Source: Deltaproteobacteria bacterium YD0425bin51 (GTDB lineage Bacteria; Desulfobacterota; Desulfobacteria; Desulfobacterales; YD0425bin51). From it: a DNA stretch of 64,000 nt. Location of the stretch: contig PDZS01000010.1 of NCBI GenBank assembly GCA_002753225.1, forward strand, positions 1 through 64,000. Direction: 5' to 3'. The position numbers and the translations under genes are program-made. Position 1 is the stretch's first letter. Each line of letters starts with the position of its first letter. This document shows positions 19,936-29,685 of this stretch, one piece after another. Under the pieces are notes generated by a model. It had not been told where the DNA came from. It saw only the letters and a program-made list of their open reading frames with translations, and ran no database searches.

Positions 19936-20008
19936 AGTTTAATTTCTTTGTAAAAAAAAGCATATCGTTAACAATTTATATTTGAATATTAAAGTAAACG
20001 GGGGATTG

Positions 20009-20890
20009 ATGGATTATAAAAGTATTACAATAGGTTATGGGTCCGTTACTAAAGTCTCGATAGGCAAAAGGATGCCTTTAGTTTTGATTGGCGGTCCTTG
20101 TGCAATAGAAAGCCGTGACCACGCCTTTATTATGGCTGAGCGTATTGGGGAAATATGTCATTGTTTAAACATGCCTTGGATTTATAAATCCTGTTATGAC
20201 AAAGACTGTAGATCTTCACCTGAAAGTTTTCATGGTATTGGAATAGATAGGGGTATAAGTATATTAGCAGATATTCGCAAAGAATTTAACATTCCTGTTG
20301 TATCTGACTTTTCAGATCCTGCATGGGGAGGGATTACAGGAGAAGTGTGTGATATGGTTCAAGTACCTGCTTATCTATGCCGTCAAACTTCTATTTTACA
20401 AGCTGCTGCTGCCACTGGCCGTCCCATACTTTTAAAAAAAGGACAATTCATGAGCCCTTGGAACATGAAGAATTCTGTAAGGAAAATTGAAGCTGCGGGG
20501 GGGAAGCAAATTTTGTTAACGGATAGAGGCACTTTTTTTGGTTATAATATGTTAGTAAATGATTTTCGTAACTTTCCAATAATGGCAGAAACAGGATATC
20601 CTGTTTGTTATGATGCTACTCATTCTATACAAATGCCAACATCTATGGGGAGTATCTCAGGAGGTCAGCGGGAATATATACCATATTTAGTCCGTGCTGC
20701 TACTGCCTGTGGAATTAATGCGCTTTTTATGGAAATCCATGATGATCCGCCAAATGCACTCTGTGATTCCAATACAGTGCTTGATATCAAATATTTAGAG
20801 CATATATTACGACAAGCTAAAGAGATACATGAAAAAAGGATAGAATTATTAGAAAAATATGGAGAAGATAATGTCCACATTGAAAATTAA
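20009..20890 (+). CDS. kdsA: KdsA-like 3-deoxy-ulosonate-8-phosphate synthase family (divergent); ATG 20009 preferred
   Basis: IGGPCAIESRDHA; PVVSDFSDP; GQFMSPWNM; DATHSIQMP...SGGQREYIPYLVRAA. KANRSS-equivalent reads KDCRSS. Confidence 0.8.
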   Translation: MDYKSITIGYGSVTKVSIGKRMPLVLIGGPCAIESRDHAFIMAERIGEICHCLNMPWIYKSCYDKDCRSSPESFHGIGIDRGISILADIRKEFNIPVVSDFSDPAWGGITGEVCDMVQVPAYLCRQTSILQAAAATGRPILLKKGQFMSPWNMKNSVRKIEAAGGKQILLTDRGTFFGYNMLVNDFRNFPIMAETGYPVCYDATHSIQMPTSMGSISGGQREYIPYLVRAATACGINALFMEIHDDPPNALCDSNTVLDIKYLEHILRQAKEIHEKRIELLEKYGEDNVHIEN

Positions 20891-21293
20891 AAATATATTA
20901 GTCAAAGAAGTCATGCTTAAAATTGAAGACTTTCCGGTTTTGTTTGAAAAGGTTCTTTTCAAAGATACCCTTGAAACTATGAACCGCTTCAGGTTAGGTA
21001 TTGCTTGTATCGTTAATAGTCAAAGGCAATTAATAGGGATAATAACTGATGGAGACATTCGAAGAAAATTATTGAAAGTACAAAAACCATTTTCAGCCCT
21101 TTTTGTGGATGATGCCTTAATTCATTCAATAAGAAACCCTATAACCATTCAGCCAATAACTACCCTCATAGAGGCTATTGAACTGATGGGGAAAAATCAG
21201 ATTTGGGATTTACCAGTAGTCGACGATTTAGGCACACTGGTTGGTCTTCTGCATCTTCATCCAGCTATTCAAGTTGTTTTAGGAGTAAAATAA
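20859..21293 (+). CDS. Stand-alone CBS-pair protein resembling the C-terminal half of KdsD/KpsF
   Basis: LIGIITDGDIRRKL...; IWDLPVVDDLGTLVGLLHLH; no SIS domain. Starts inside kdsA 3' end (internal ATG 20871 also possible). Confidence 0.8.
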   Translation: MEKIMSTLKIKNILVKEVMLKIEDFPVLFEKVLFKDTLETMNRFRLGIACIVNSQRQLIGIITDGDIRRKLLKVQKPFSALFVDDALIHSIRNPITIQPITTLIEAIELMGKNQIWDLPVVDDLGTLVGLLHLHPAIQVVLGVK

Positions 21294-21332
21294 TTTGTTA
21301 CAAAAAACAAACATCGATAAAAAAGGTGACCA

Positions 21333-22136
21333 ATGCTAAATCAATGTCATTCTCGTGCTGCACTGAAGAAGAAGTTTCAAAATAGAGAACGTGTTTTTGG
21401 CGGTTGGGTATCATATGCCCATCCTTCTATAACAGAAACGATAGCTATGGCAGGATTTGACTTCATAGCCATAGACATGGAGCACTCAACTATCTCTGTA
21501 GAACAGGCTCAACGAATCATTGCGGCCTGCCAGGGAGAAGGTACTCTTTGCTTGCCCCGTCCAGTTTCTCATTCGAATGACTGGATAAAGCCATTGCTTG
21601 AATCAGGTGCAGATGGACTAATCATACAAATGGTAAATACAGCCGAAGATGTAAAGAACTTGTTATCAAATATAAAGTATCCGCCCAAGGGTTGTCGAAG
21701 TTTTGGGGTTAATCGTGCTCAAGGGTATGGTTTTGATTTTGACTCTTATGTTAAAGGCTGGAATGAATCTTCTACTTTCATAATACAAGTAGAGTCCATT
21801 AATGCTGTACAAAACATTAACGAACTGATTTCTTTTGAAGATGTCGATTCTGTAATGGTAGGACCCTATGATATTTCTGGATCACTTGGTGTTCCTGGTC
21901 AACTGAAACATCCTGATGTTATTAAGGCTTCAAAGAGAGTAATTGATGCTTGTGCTAGAAAGGGAAAGAGTTGTGGAACTCAATTAGCTGAAGCAACAGA
22001 GGAAAATGTGAAACAGCTATTTGATCTTGGCTATACTTATGCAATACTTAGTTCAGACCTGTTTGTGTTGTGGAAATGGGCAGAGAGTATGAAAACATTG
22101 ATTCATTCTATGAAATGTAAGGATGAAAATAAATAA
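21333..22136 (+). CDS. HpcH/HpaI family aldolase
   Basis: FGGWVSYAHPSITETIAMAGFDFIAIDMEHS; VMVGPYDISGSLGVPGQ. Confidence 0.88.
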   Translation: MLNQCHSRAALKKKFQNRERVFGGWVSYAHPSITETIAMAGFDFIAIDMEHSTISVEQAQRIIAACQGEGTLCLPRPVSHSNDWIKPLLESGADGLIIQMVNTAEDVKNLLSNIKYPPKGCRSFGVNRAQGYGFDFDSYVKGWNESSTFIIQVESINAVQNINELISFEDVDSVMVGPYDISGSLGVPGQLKHPDVIKASKRVIDACARKGKSCGTQLAEATEENVKQLFDLGYTYAILSSDLFVLWKWAESMKTLIHSMKCKDENK

Positions 22137-22154
22137 AATACTATCAGGAGGCAT

Positions 22155-22937
22155 GTGAATAATTATCTAAATCAGCTATTTAATTTGGAGGGAAAAATTG
22201 CGGTTGTCATTGGCGCAGGAGGTTTTCTTTGCAGTGAAATGGCTCGTAGCTTTGCAAAAGCAGGTTGTGCTGTGGCTGTTCTAGACTTGAGAATCGATAA
22301 AGCAAAAGCTCTTGAAATTGAGTTGCATGAAAAAGGTTTCTCAAAAATTATCTCTTTCGAAATAGATGTAAGAAAGAAACAAGATCATGTCAAAGCATTA
22401 TCCTTCATTCTCAAAAAATTTGAACGAATAGATATATTAGTCAATGGTGCAGGGATTAATGCCCCCACTCCATTTTTAGATATTTCTATAGAAGAATGGT
22501 ATGCAGTTCTTGATTCTCAAATTACTGGAACATTATTTGGTTGTCAGGTATTTGGTAAGCATATGCTTGAAAATGGAGCAGGCTCTATTATTAATATCTC
22601 TTCTGCTTCTGCTGGTCCACCACTTTCGAAAGCATTTACATATTCGGTAGCAAAAGCAGGTATAAAAAATCTTACTCAAAATCTTGGAAGGGAGTGGGGG
22701 ATAAAAGGAGTGCGAGTTAATGCCTTACGTCCAGGTTTTTTCCCGACAGAATGGAACAAGAAAAATTTTATCACAGCTGAGCGTGAGAAAGCTATACTAG
22801 GTCATACCCCAATGGCACGATATGGTGTTCCATCAGAATTAGTTGGAGCTGTATTGTGGCTTGCATCTGACTCTGCTAGTTTTGTAACAGGAGCAGAGAT
22901 ATGCGTTGATGGGGGCTTTTCTTGCATGTCCATCTAA
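22155..22937 (+). CDS. Short-chain dehydrogenase/reductase (GTG start)
   Basis: AGGAGG RBS; VVIGAGGFLCSEMARSF; VNGAGINAP; YSVAKAGIKNLTQNLGREWG. Confidence 0.87.
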   Translation: MNNYLNQLFNLEGKIAVVIGAGGFLCSEMARSFAKAGCAVAVLDLRIDKAKALEIELHEKGFSKIISFEIDVRKKQDHVKALSFILKKFERIDILVNGAGINAPTPFLDISIEEWYAVLDSQITGTLFGCQVFGKHMLENGAGSIINISSASAGPPLSKAFTYSVAKAGIKNLTQNLGREWGIKGVRVNALRPGFFPTEWNKKNFITAEREKAILGHTPMARYGVPSELVGAVLWLASDSASFVTGAEICVDGGFSCMSI

Positions 22938-22994
22938 TATGTATTCTATTATTGATTTTCAATTACCAACTATATTAAAATCAAAGGAAAACAA

Positions 22995-23747
22995 ATGAAT
23001 CAAAAAACAGCCATCATAACTGGTGGTAATAGAGGAATTGGGTTTAGCATCACAGAAAAATTTATAGATGCTGGTTATGCTGTGATTGTTGGCGCCCGCA
23101 CTGATAATGCTGTTGAAGCTCGATTTAACGGGGATGTGATTCGTTATGTGGCGATAGATGTTCGAGATGAACAAGGCCATCGTCATTTAATAGATAAAGC
23201 TATGGCTTGGACAGGTAGAGTAGATGTGTATATAAATAATGCAGGATTTTCTGAATGGCGACCAATTGAGCTAATAGATGAATCTTTTTTTAATGATCTT
23301 ATCGGAACTAATTTGAAAGGAGTTTTTTGGGGGTGCAAAGCTGCAATTGATGCAATGAACAATAACGGAGTAATAATCAATATCTCAAGTATTGCTGGGA
23401 AACGCGGAAGTGCAAACAATACATTATATTGCGCTTCAAAATTCGGTGTAAATGGTTTAACCCAAGCGCTTGCAAAAGAAGTTGGTCCAAAAGGAATACG
23501 GGTAAATGCAGTGTGCCCTGTTCTTATTCCTACTGAGGGACTTATCAATGCTTTGAAAAGTCCTTATGGTCCATCAAAAGATAATCCTGAGTTCTTTATG
23601 ACAAAGTTTGCAGAAGATAATGCCGCTTTAAAAAGATTGCCGACAGGTTTAGAAGTCGCTTCAGTGTGTCTATTTCTATCATCAGAAGCAGCATCGGCTA
23701 TTACCGGGCAGTGTATTAATGTAGATTGCGGCGTTTTTCCTCAATAG
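22995..23747 (+). CDS. Short-chain dehydrogenase/reductase
   Basis: IITGGNRGIGFSI; INNAGFSEW; YCASKFGVNGLTQALAKEVG. Confidence 0.88.
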   Translation: MNQKTAIITGGNRGIGFSITEKFIDAGYAVIVGARTDNAVEARFNGDVIRYVAIDVRDEQGHRHLIDKAMAWTGRVDVYINNAGFSEWRPIELIDESFFNDLIGTNLKGVFWGCKAAIDAMNNNGVIINISSIAGKRGSANNTLYCASKFGVNGLTQALAKEVGPKGIRVNAVCPVLIPTEGLINALKSPYGPSKDNPEFFMTKFAEDNAALKRLPTGLEVASVCLFLSSEAASAITGQCINVDCGVFPQ

Positions 23748-23754
23748 GTGAATT

Positions 23755-24522
23755 ATGACAGTTAAAATTGTTGCTATTATTCCAGCTCATCTTGCATCAG
23801 TAAGGTTTCCGCGTAAAATTTTATTTCCGTTTCATGGTATGCCAATGATAGAGCATGTCCGCCGGCGTGCATTGCTTTCTAAAGAAATATCTACTGTTTA
23901 TGTAGCTACTTGCGACAAGGAAATTTCTGATGTTGTCATTGGATTTGGAGGAATGGTTATAATGACAGCAAATACGCACATTAATGGAACTAGTCGAGTC
24001 GCTGAAGCTATTAAAGATATCGACTGCACACATGTAATATTGCTTCAAGGTGATGAGCCTCTCTTATTACCTAGACATATCAATACATTGGCACAAGCAA
24101 TTAAGCTTGAACCCGATAACGATTCATGGAATGCCACTGGTCCAATTGAAAACGCTGAAGAATTAGACCGCCATTCTTTCGTTAAATGTGCCATAACAAA
24201 ATCTGCAAATATAATTTACTGCTTCCGTCGTTCACCTTGCTATAGTCCTTTTAATATTCAACAATCTTTTGTTAGGAAGATTCTTGGACTCATTGCGTAT
24301 CGCAAAGATTTTCTGCTTCACCTTACCTCTCTTCCGATATCTACAATAGAAAAAGCTGAATTCATAGAGCAAATGCGCATTATTGAAAATGGATACAATT
24401 TAAAATCTATTAGTGTAAATCCAAGTTTACCATCCGTTAATGAGGCAGATGAGGCGGATATTGTTATGAATTATCTTCTCCATAATAATGAACAGCGTGA
24501 ATTACTTGCTCATATATTATAG
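23755..24522 (+). CDS. kdsB: KdsB-like 3-deoxy-ulosonate cytidylyltransferase
   Basis: IIPAHLASVRFPRKILFPFHGMPMIEHVRRRAL; VATCDKEI; NGTSRVAEAI; LLQGDEPLL. Confidence 0.82.
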   Translation: MTVKIVAIIPAHLASVRFPRKILFPFHGMPMIEHVRRRALLSKEISTVYVATCDKEISDVVIGFGGMVIMTANTHINGTSRVAEAIKDIDCTHVILLQGDEPLLLPRHINTLAQAIKLEPDNDSWNATGPIENAEELDRHSFVKCAITKSANIIYCFRRSPCYSPFNIQQSFVRKILGLIAYRKDFLLHLTSLPISTIEKAEFIEQMRIIENGYNLKSISVNPSLPSVNEADEADIVMNYLLHNNEQRELLAHIL

Positions 24523-24531
24523 GTTGCCCTG

Positions 24532-26004
24532 GTGAATGAAAAACAATACCATTTGTTATGTGAAGCTTGCGACAGAGTTCTGCAGTCAACGGAGTTGACG
24601 ATTGAACGTGTAGCAATTGCTTGGTTGCATGTCCTAAACGAGCATCCGACTAACCTTGCCAAATATTTAGATCTTTTTGCTGGCAAGCATTTATCCCCTT
24701 TTATAGGAGTTAAATCAATGCTGCTGCAGGCGATACAATGTTTTAAGCTGCGTCAAAGATCATATTCGATAGATTGTCTAACTAATAATGTTGATGTAAT
24801 TTTTGTTTCACATCTCCTTAATAGCGCTCAATTGGGCGCAGAAGAAGATTTTTATTTTGGTTCATTGCCAGAAATTTTAAACGAAAATGGAATATCAAAT
24901 ATAGTTATACTTCGAGATCATAGGAGCATTGATCAAAAAAATATTTCTATAAAACGGAAGCAAGGAATGTCACCAAGATTTTTGCTCCCTAATGTTCTTC
25001 CATTGACGATGGAAGCTTTTCTTTGGAAATGTTTACATAGCGAGGCAATTCACTTGCGAGCTCAAGCTAAGAAGTCTAAAAAAAATCTACATCAACGCAT
25101 TCTTTTTCATTCCTCAAAGCACGCTATTTCAAGCCTATCTATTGCAACACTTCGCTTATATCATCAAATATTGAGCATCGTAGAGCGAATCCGTCCCAAG
25201 GCAATTGTGGTTACCTATGAAGGACATGCTTGGGAACGATTGGCATTCGCTGCTGCTCGTAAAATTGTCCCTGAAGTACTATGTATTGGATATCATCACA
25301 CAATTTTGCGCCCATTAAGTCATTCAATAGAGCGTAGCCTTGGTTCATTATATGATCCCGATTATATACTAACTGCGGGAAACATAACTCGAGAAATGAT
25401 AAAAAATAAGTTAACAATGCCTCATACAAAGGTAAATGTTTTAGGAACTCATCGCAAAACACAAGAGATTCCTCTGCTGTCAATCAAAAAATCATCTTGC
25501 TGTTTGATAATTCCTGAGGGTATAATTGATGAGTCTACTTTACTTCTTGACTTTGCTTTAAAGTGTTCATATTTAGCTCCAAATGTGCATTTTATCTTAC
25601 GGTTGCATCCTATTATATCGTTTAAAGAACTTGAAATTCGAGATTCACGTTTAAAAAAGTTTCCTAGCAATTTTGAATTATCTAAAAAATCCATTACCGA
25701 TGATTTTTTAAGATCTCGTTGGGCACTATATAGAAGTAGTAGTGCTGCAGTATTTTCTATACTTGCAGGTGTTCGTCCTATTTACTTATCGCAAGAAAAC
25801 GAAATAAAGATTGATCCACTGCATGAGTTAACGAGTTGGCGTTGTATTGTTAATCAACCTGCAGATTTTCTATCTATAGTTATTGCGGACAGTAAAATGA
25901 CTATTTCAGAGCAAATAAAAGAATTTACACCAGCACACTTTTATTGCAAACAATATTTCATGCCTATGAATTTTGCAGGATTTAAAAAAATTATAACCGG
26001 ATAG
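24532..26004 (+). CDS. Surface carbohydrate biosynthesis protein, probable glycosyltransferase-like (GTG start)
   Basis: FVSHLLNSAQLGAEEDFYFGSLPEIL; AIVVTYEGHAWERLAFAAAR; FILRLHPI; context. Confidence 0.55.
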   Translation: MNEKQYHLLCEACDRVLQSTELTIERVAIAWLHVLNEHPTNLAKYLDLFAGKHLSPFIGVKSMLLQAIQCFKLRQRSYSIDCLTNNVDVIFVSHLLNSAQLGAEEDFYFGSLPEILNENGISNIVILRDHRSIDQKNISIKRKQGMSPRFLLPNVLPLTMEAFLWKCLHSEAIHLRAQAKKSKKNLHQRILFHSSKHAISSLSIATLRLYHQILSIVERIRPKAIVVTYEGHAWERLAFAAARKIVPEVLCIGYHHTILRPLSHSIERSLGSLYDPDYILTAGNITREMIKNKLTMPHTKVNVLGTHRKTQEIPLLSIKKSSCCLIIPEGIIDESTLLLDFALKCSYLAPNVHFILRLHPIISFKELEIRDSRLKKFPSNFELSKKSITDDFLRSRWALYRSSSAAVFSILAGVRPIYLSQENEIKIDPLHELTSWRCIVNQPADFLSIVIADSKMTISEQIKEFTPAHFYCKQYFMPMNFAGFKKIITG

Positions 26005-26032
26005 TTAATAGAATATTACGATTGAATAAAAA

Positions 26033-27166
26033 ATGAATAATCACTGGATAGTTATTAATGATGATGAATTAAAATTGACTAATAAAGTTGTTGAATTTCT
26101 TCAAGGAGAATTTTGTCCGCCTGATTCAGATCCTATGTGGTCAGTTGAGTATTTTCGATGGAAGTTAGGTCAAATTAATCCTGCAGGGGCAGGTTATATA
26201 TCTATTGCAATCTTAAATGATAAGGTTGTAGGAACGGTTTCTTTAACAAAAAAACGTTTATTAATTAATGGGGAAGAGCTTATAGGAGGGGAAGTAGGTG
26301 ATACCTATTCTTCATCTTCAATTAGACATAAATGCCGAGCACTAGAACTCAGTCAAAAAGATAATGATCCTAATAGCTACATAAATAAAAGTATTTTTGG
26401 GAGATTAGCCTCAGATGTGAGAGAACGTGCTGAGGCTAATGGGATATCGTTTATATATGGCACTCCTAACAATAATGCCTATCCAGGATGGGTTAATAAA
26501 CTTGGTTATTTTGATAGCAAAAAATTTCAAATTGAATCGTTTTCTAGACCTAGCGCAAAGGTAGTTATTAAAAAATATCCTTCATTAAAAATTTTTAGTC
26601 CTGTTTTAAAAAAAGCAGAAAAATTTTCTGTATCACTTCAAAAACATATTTATTCTAGCATATTATGCAAAAAATTTACTTTTGAGCCTTGTATCCCTTC
26701 ATCAGAGGAATTAGACAAATTATGGATTCGACTTAAGCCAATAAATGGTTTTTCTCTTGTTCGTGATTCGTCTTATTGGAATCATCGCTATCTTGGTAAT
26801 CCAATAGCTAAGTATAGTTTCTTTATAATTAGGGAAAAAAAACACATTGCGGGTGTTGTTGTTACTCGTTTTTTTTTGGCTGGCGAAGGGAGACGTTCTG
26901 TTTATATTGCAGAATGGATGAAGGATGATAAAATACCCATGTATTACCTTTTATCAGAAGTAGTCAATTATTATAGAGACTTTGATGTTGAGGTATTTAA
27001 TTTTTGGTGTGATAAATATGTACGAGCAAGAGGATACTTCTCCAGAAATATGTTTTTTTTTAGACAAAGAGTTCCAATAATTATTGCAGATACTTCTTTT
27101 GGGCGTTTAACCCAAAATATGGATGGCAATATCAATTTCTATAGGGGAACCTCAGATACTGTCTGA
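26033..27166 (+). CDS. GNAT-like acetyltransferase
   Basis: AILNDKVVGTVSLTKKRLLINGEELIGGEVGDTYSS...; ANGISFIYGTPNNNAYPGWVNKLGY. Confidence 0.6.
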   Translation: MNNHWIVINDDELKLTNKVVEFLQGEFCPPDSDPMWSVEYFRWKLGQINPAGAGYISIAILNDKVVGTVSLTKKRLLINGEELIGGEVGDTYSSSSIRHKCRALELSQKDNDPNSYINKSIFGRLASDVRERAEANGISFIYGTPNNNAYPGWVNKLGYFDSKKFQIESFSRPSAKVVIKKYPSLKIFSPVLKKAEKFSVSLQKHIYSSILCKKFTFEPCIPSSEELDKLWIRLKPINGFSLVRDSSYWNHRYLGNPIAKYSFFIIREKKHIAGVVVTRFFLAGEGRRSVYIAEWMKDDKIPMYYLLSEVVNYYRDFDVEVFNFWCDKYVRARGYFSRNMFFFRQRVPIIIADTSFGRLTQNMDGNINFYRGTSDTV

Positions 27167-27303
27167 TAAATTTGCTGAAATGGTTAAATATTAGTAAAAA
27201 AATAGAAAGTTTTCGTTTCGAATGTTATCCCTTAAATCCTTGTATGGTGAGTGATTAAGGGGGATTCTATTCAGAAACTAATTATATTTTAAAAAATCAA
27301 GCT

Positions 27304-28290
27304 TTGTTATATATTGTGACCAAATTCAAGACCATTATTCGTCCTTTAATTAAAAAAACATTTGAATTTTCTTTATCCTTCATCCCACAGATTAGCCGAT
27401 TAATAAAACATGGGCTTACTGTATTCGTATTTCATGAAGTAAGTGACCATCCCAGCCCATTCTCTATTGAATACGGCTTATCAGTATCGAGGGAAACATT
27501 TTATCGACAGGTATCATGGATAAAATCTAATTTCAAAGTTATTCATCCTGATGATATTTTAAAGGAAGCAAGACTACCCGAAAATGCAGCTATGATATCT
27601 TTCGATGATGGGTTCTTAAGCACTTTTGAAAATGGGTTGCCTATATTAGATAAAATGGGGCTTCCATCAGTTATTTTTCTAAATATGAAGGCTATTCTTG
27701 AGCATACGCCAATTCTTTCTGCAACTGCTTGCTATCTTAACCGCTATGTACCTAATTTTTCGATTTTTATGAACTCTGAAGGGTTATCACCACCGTTTCA
27801 TCTATCATTAAGTCCATCTATATTAGATTCTTTCATAAAACGTTATGGTCTTATAAATAAAGATAGCGTATTAAGTTATCAAGGTCATTTTGCTAATCTG
27901 AAGACTTTACAATGTTGGAAAAATAGAAATATAGTTGTTTATGGTAATCATCTTTATGATCACTGGAATGCCCCGACTCTAAATCCAGATGAATTTATTG
28001 ATCAGTATATAAAAAATGAGGAAGAGTTGCGCCACCTTAATAACAGAATAAATCTTTTTGCATTTACAAATGGAAGGCCGGAAACATGTTTTTCATATCG
28101 TGAATTAAATATATTAAAAAAATTGGGAGCAAAAAAAGTTTTTTCAGCTACAATGGGGGTAAATTTAAATTCAAGTAAATATTTGCTTGGGAGAATTAGT
28201 CTAAGTGAAAGTGATAACGATGAAAGTAAACTCTTGTTCCAAGTTGGAAGAGCAATTATTAGTAATATTTTGCATAAAGAAAAGAAATGA
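27304..28290 (+). CDS. Polysaccharide deacetylase (NodB-like), TTG start
   Basis: VFHEVSDHPSPFSIEYGLSVSRETFYRQVSWIK; AMISFDDGFLSTFENGLPIL; VYGNHLYDHWN. Confidence 0.82.
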   Translation: MLYIVTKFKTIIRPLIKKTFEFSLSFIPQISRLIKHGLTVFVFHEVSDHPSPFSIEYGLSVSRETFYRQVSWIKSNFKVIHPDDILKEARLPENAAMISFDDGFLSTFENGLPILDKMGLPSVIFLNMKAILEHTPILSATACYLNRYVPNFSIFMNSEGLSPPFHLSLSPSILDSFIKRYGLINKDSVLSYQGHFANLKTLQCWKNRNIVVYGNHLYDHWNAPTLNPDEFIDQYIKNEEELRHLNNRINLFAFTNGRPETCFSYRELNILKKLGAKKVFSATMGVNLNSSKYLLGRISLSESDNDESKLLFQVGRAIISNILHKEKK

Positions 28291-28579
28291 ATTTGGCTAT
28301 GCTTATAAATGTTACTGCCATAAGCTGGGACAGTTTAACCTTCAATAGGTTGCTTGATTTGATAACACATCTGCTTGCTGTTTAAGATTGTACAAAAATT
28401 AAATACAGCATGGTGCATCTAATAGTATATTATTAAAAACAATATTTAATAAATATTTTAATATCTATCTATCAAAATTTGCAAGATCACTTCTTCAACC
28501 TTTAAATACGCTAATGTTCCGCATTATAGGGGTAGTAGCCCTTATAAATTTAGGTTAAACTTAAAATAAAGGAAGAAAT

Positions 28580-29656
28580 ATGTCAACTGTTCATCAACCT
28601 ATTACAGTACTAATGGCTGTTTATAATGGTGAAAAAACTATACGAAGAGCAATTGAAAGTATTTTAAATCAAACTTTTCAAGAATTTGAGTTTTTAATAG
28701 TTAATGACTGCTCTACAGATCATACTATTGAAATTATTCAGACCTATAAAGACTCTCGTATTAGACTATACAATAATCATACAAATATAGGGCAAACAAA
28801 AAGCTTAAATATTGGATTGAACGAAGCAAAAGGAGAATATATAGCCAGAATAGATGCAGATGACTATTCTTTGCCACAAAGGCTTGCTAAACAATATAAA
28901 TATATTTTTTCCCATCCAGAATATGATGTAGTCGGAACTGATTGCGCTGTAATAAATGAACATAATGAAAAAATTACTATTGCTAGAAAAAAATATTCCA
29001 AAGAAGATATTATTATTCAGACTATAACCTCACCTCCATTGAATCATGTAAGTGTTATAATGAAAAAAAAATCTGTTTTAAAAGTTGGGGGCTATGATCC
29101 ATCTTATAAAACATTGGCAGACTATCATTTATGGTCTAAGCTTATCATTTCTGGGTTTAAGTTTGCTAATTTATCAGAAGTTCTCACTGTTTATACAATA
29201 TCTAATAAATCATATGGGAGAATAAATGCTAATACTGGTTTGGAAGAAAAAAATCGAATTGTTTATCAAACTGCAAAAGCCCTTTCCAATTACTCATTCA
29301 ATGAATTGGAAATAAAAGAGACAATTAAACTTTTTGATGGGAATATCATCAAAATGACAGATAGCAAAATCAAGTTGGCAGAAAAATGTTATACAGGAAT
29401 ATTGCTTAATCTGAAGCCAGATTTAAGAATTTCTGTTTCGCTTAAAAAAATTAAAAGTATTTTAGAACAAAATTATTTAGTGGCGGCATATCATTATTTA
29501 TTAAAAAAGGATAGCAAAAATACTCGCAAAATAATTGTGAAATTCATTAAAAATCATGGTTTGAGTTTTTATGCTGCTTTTATACTAATATTAAGTCTAT
29601 TTGATATTAGTAATATCCGCAAGCTGAATTATTTACGTGCAAAATTTTTGAAGTAG
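28580..29656 (+). CDS. Glycosyltransferase family 2
   Basis: ITVLMAVYNGEKTIRRAIESILNQTFQEFEFLIVNDCSTD; EYIARIDADDYSLPQRL. Confidence 0.92.
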   Translation: MSTVHQPITVLMAVYNGEKTIRRAIESILNQTFQEFEFLIVNDCSTDHTIEIIQTYKDSRIRLYNNHTNIGQTKSLNIGLNEAKGEYIARIDADDYSLPQRLAKQYKYIFSHPEYDVVGTDCAVINEHNEKITIARKKYSKEDIIIQTITSPPLNHVSVIMKKKSVLKVGGYDPSYKTLADYHLWSKLIISGFKFANLSEVLTVYTISNKSYGRINANTGLEEKNRIVYQTAKALSNYSFNELEIKETIKLFDGNIIKMTDSKIKLAEKCYTGILLNLKPDLRISVSLKKIKSILEQNYLVAAYHYLLKKDSKNTRKIIVKFIKNHGLSFYAAFILILSLFDISNIRKLNYLRAKFLK

Positions 29657-29685
29657 ATCTATAAATAAAAGGTGAATATAAACAG

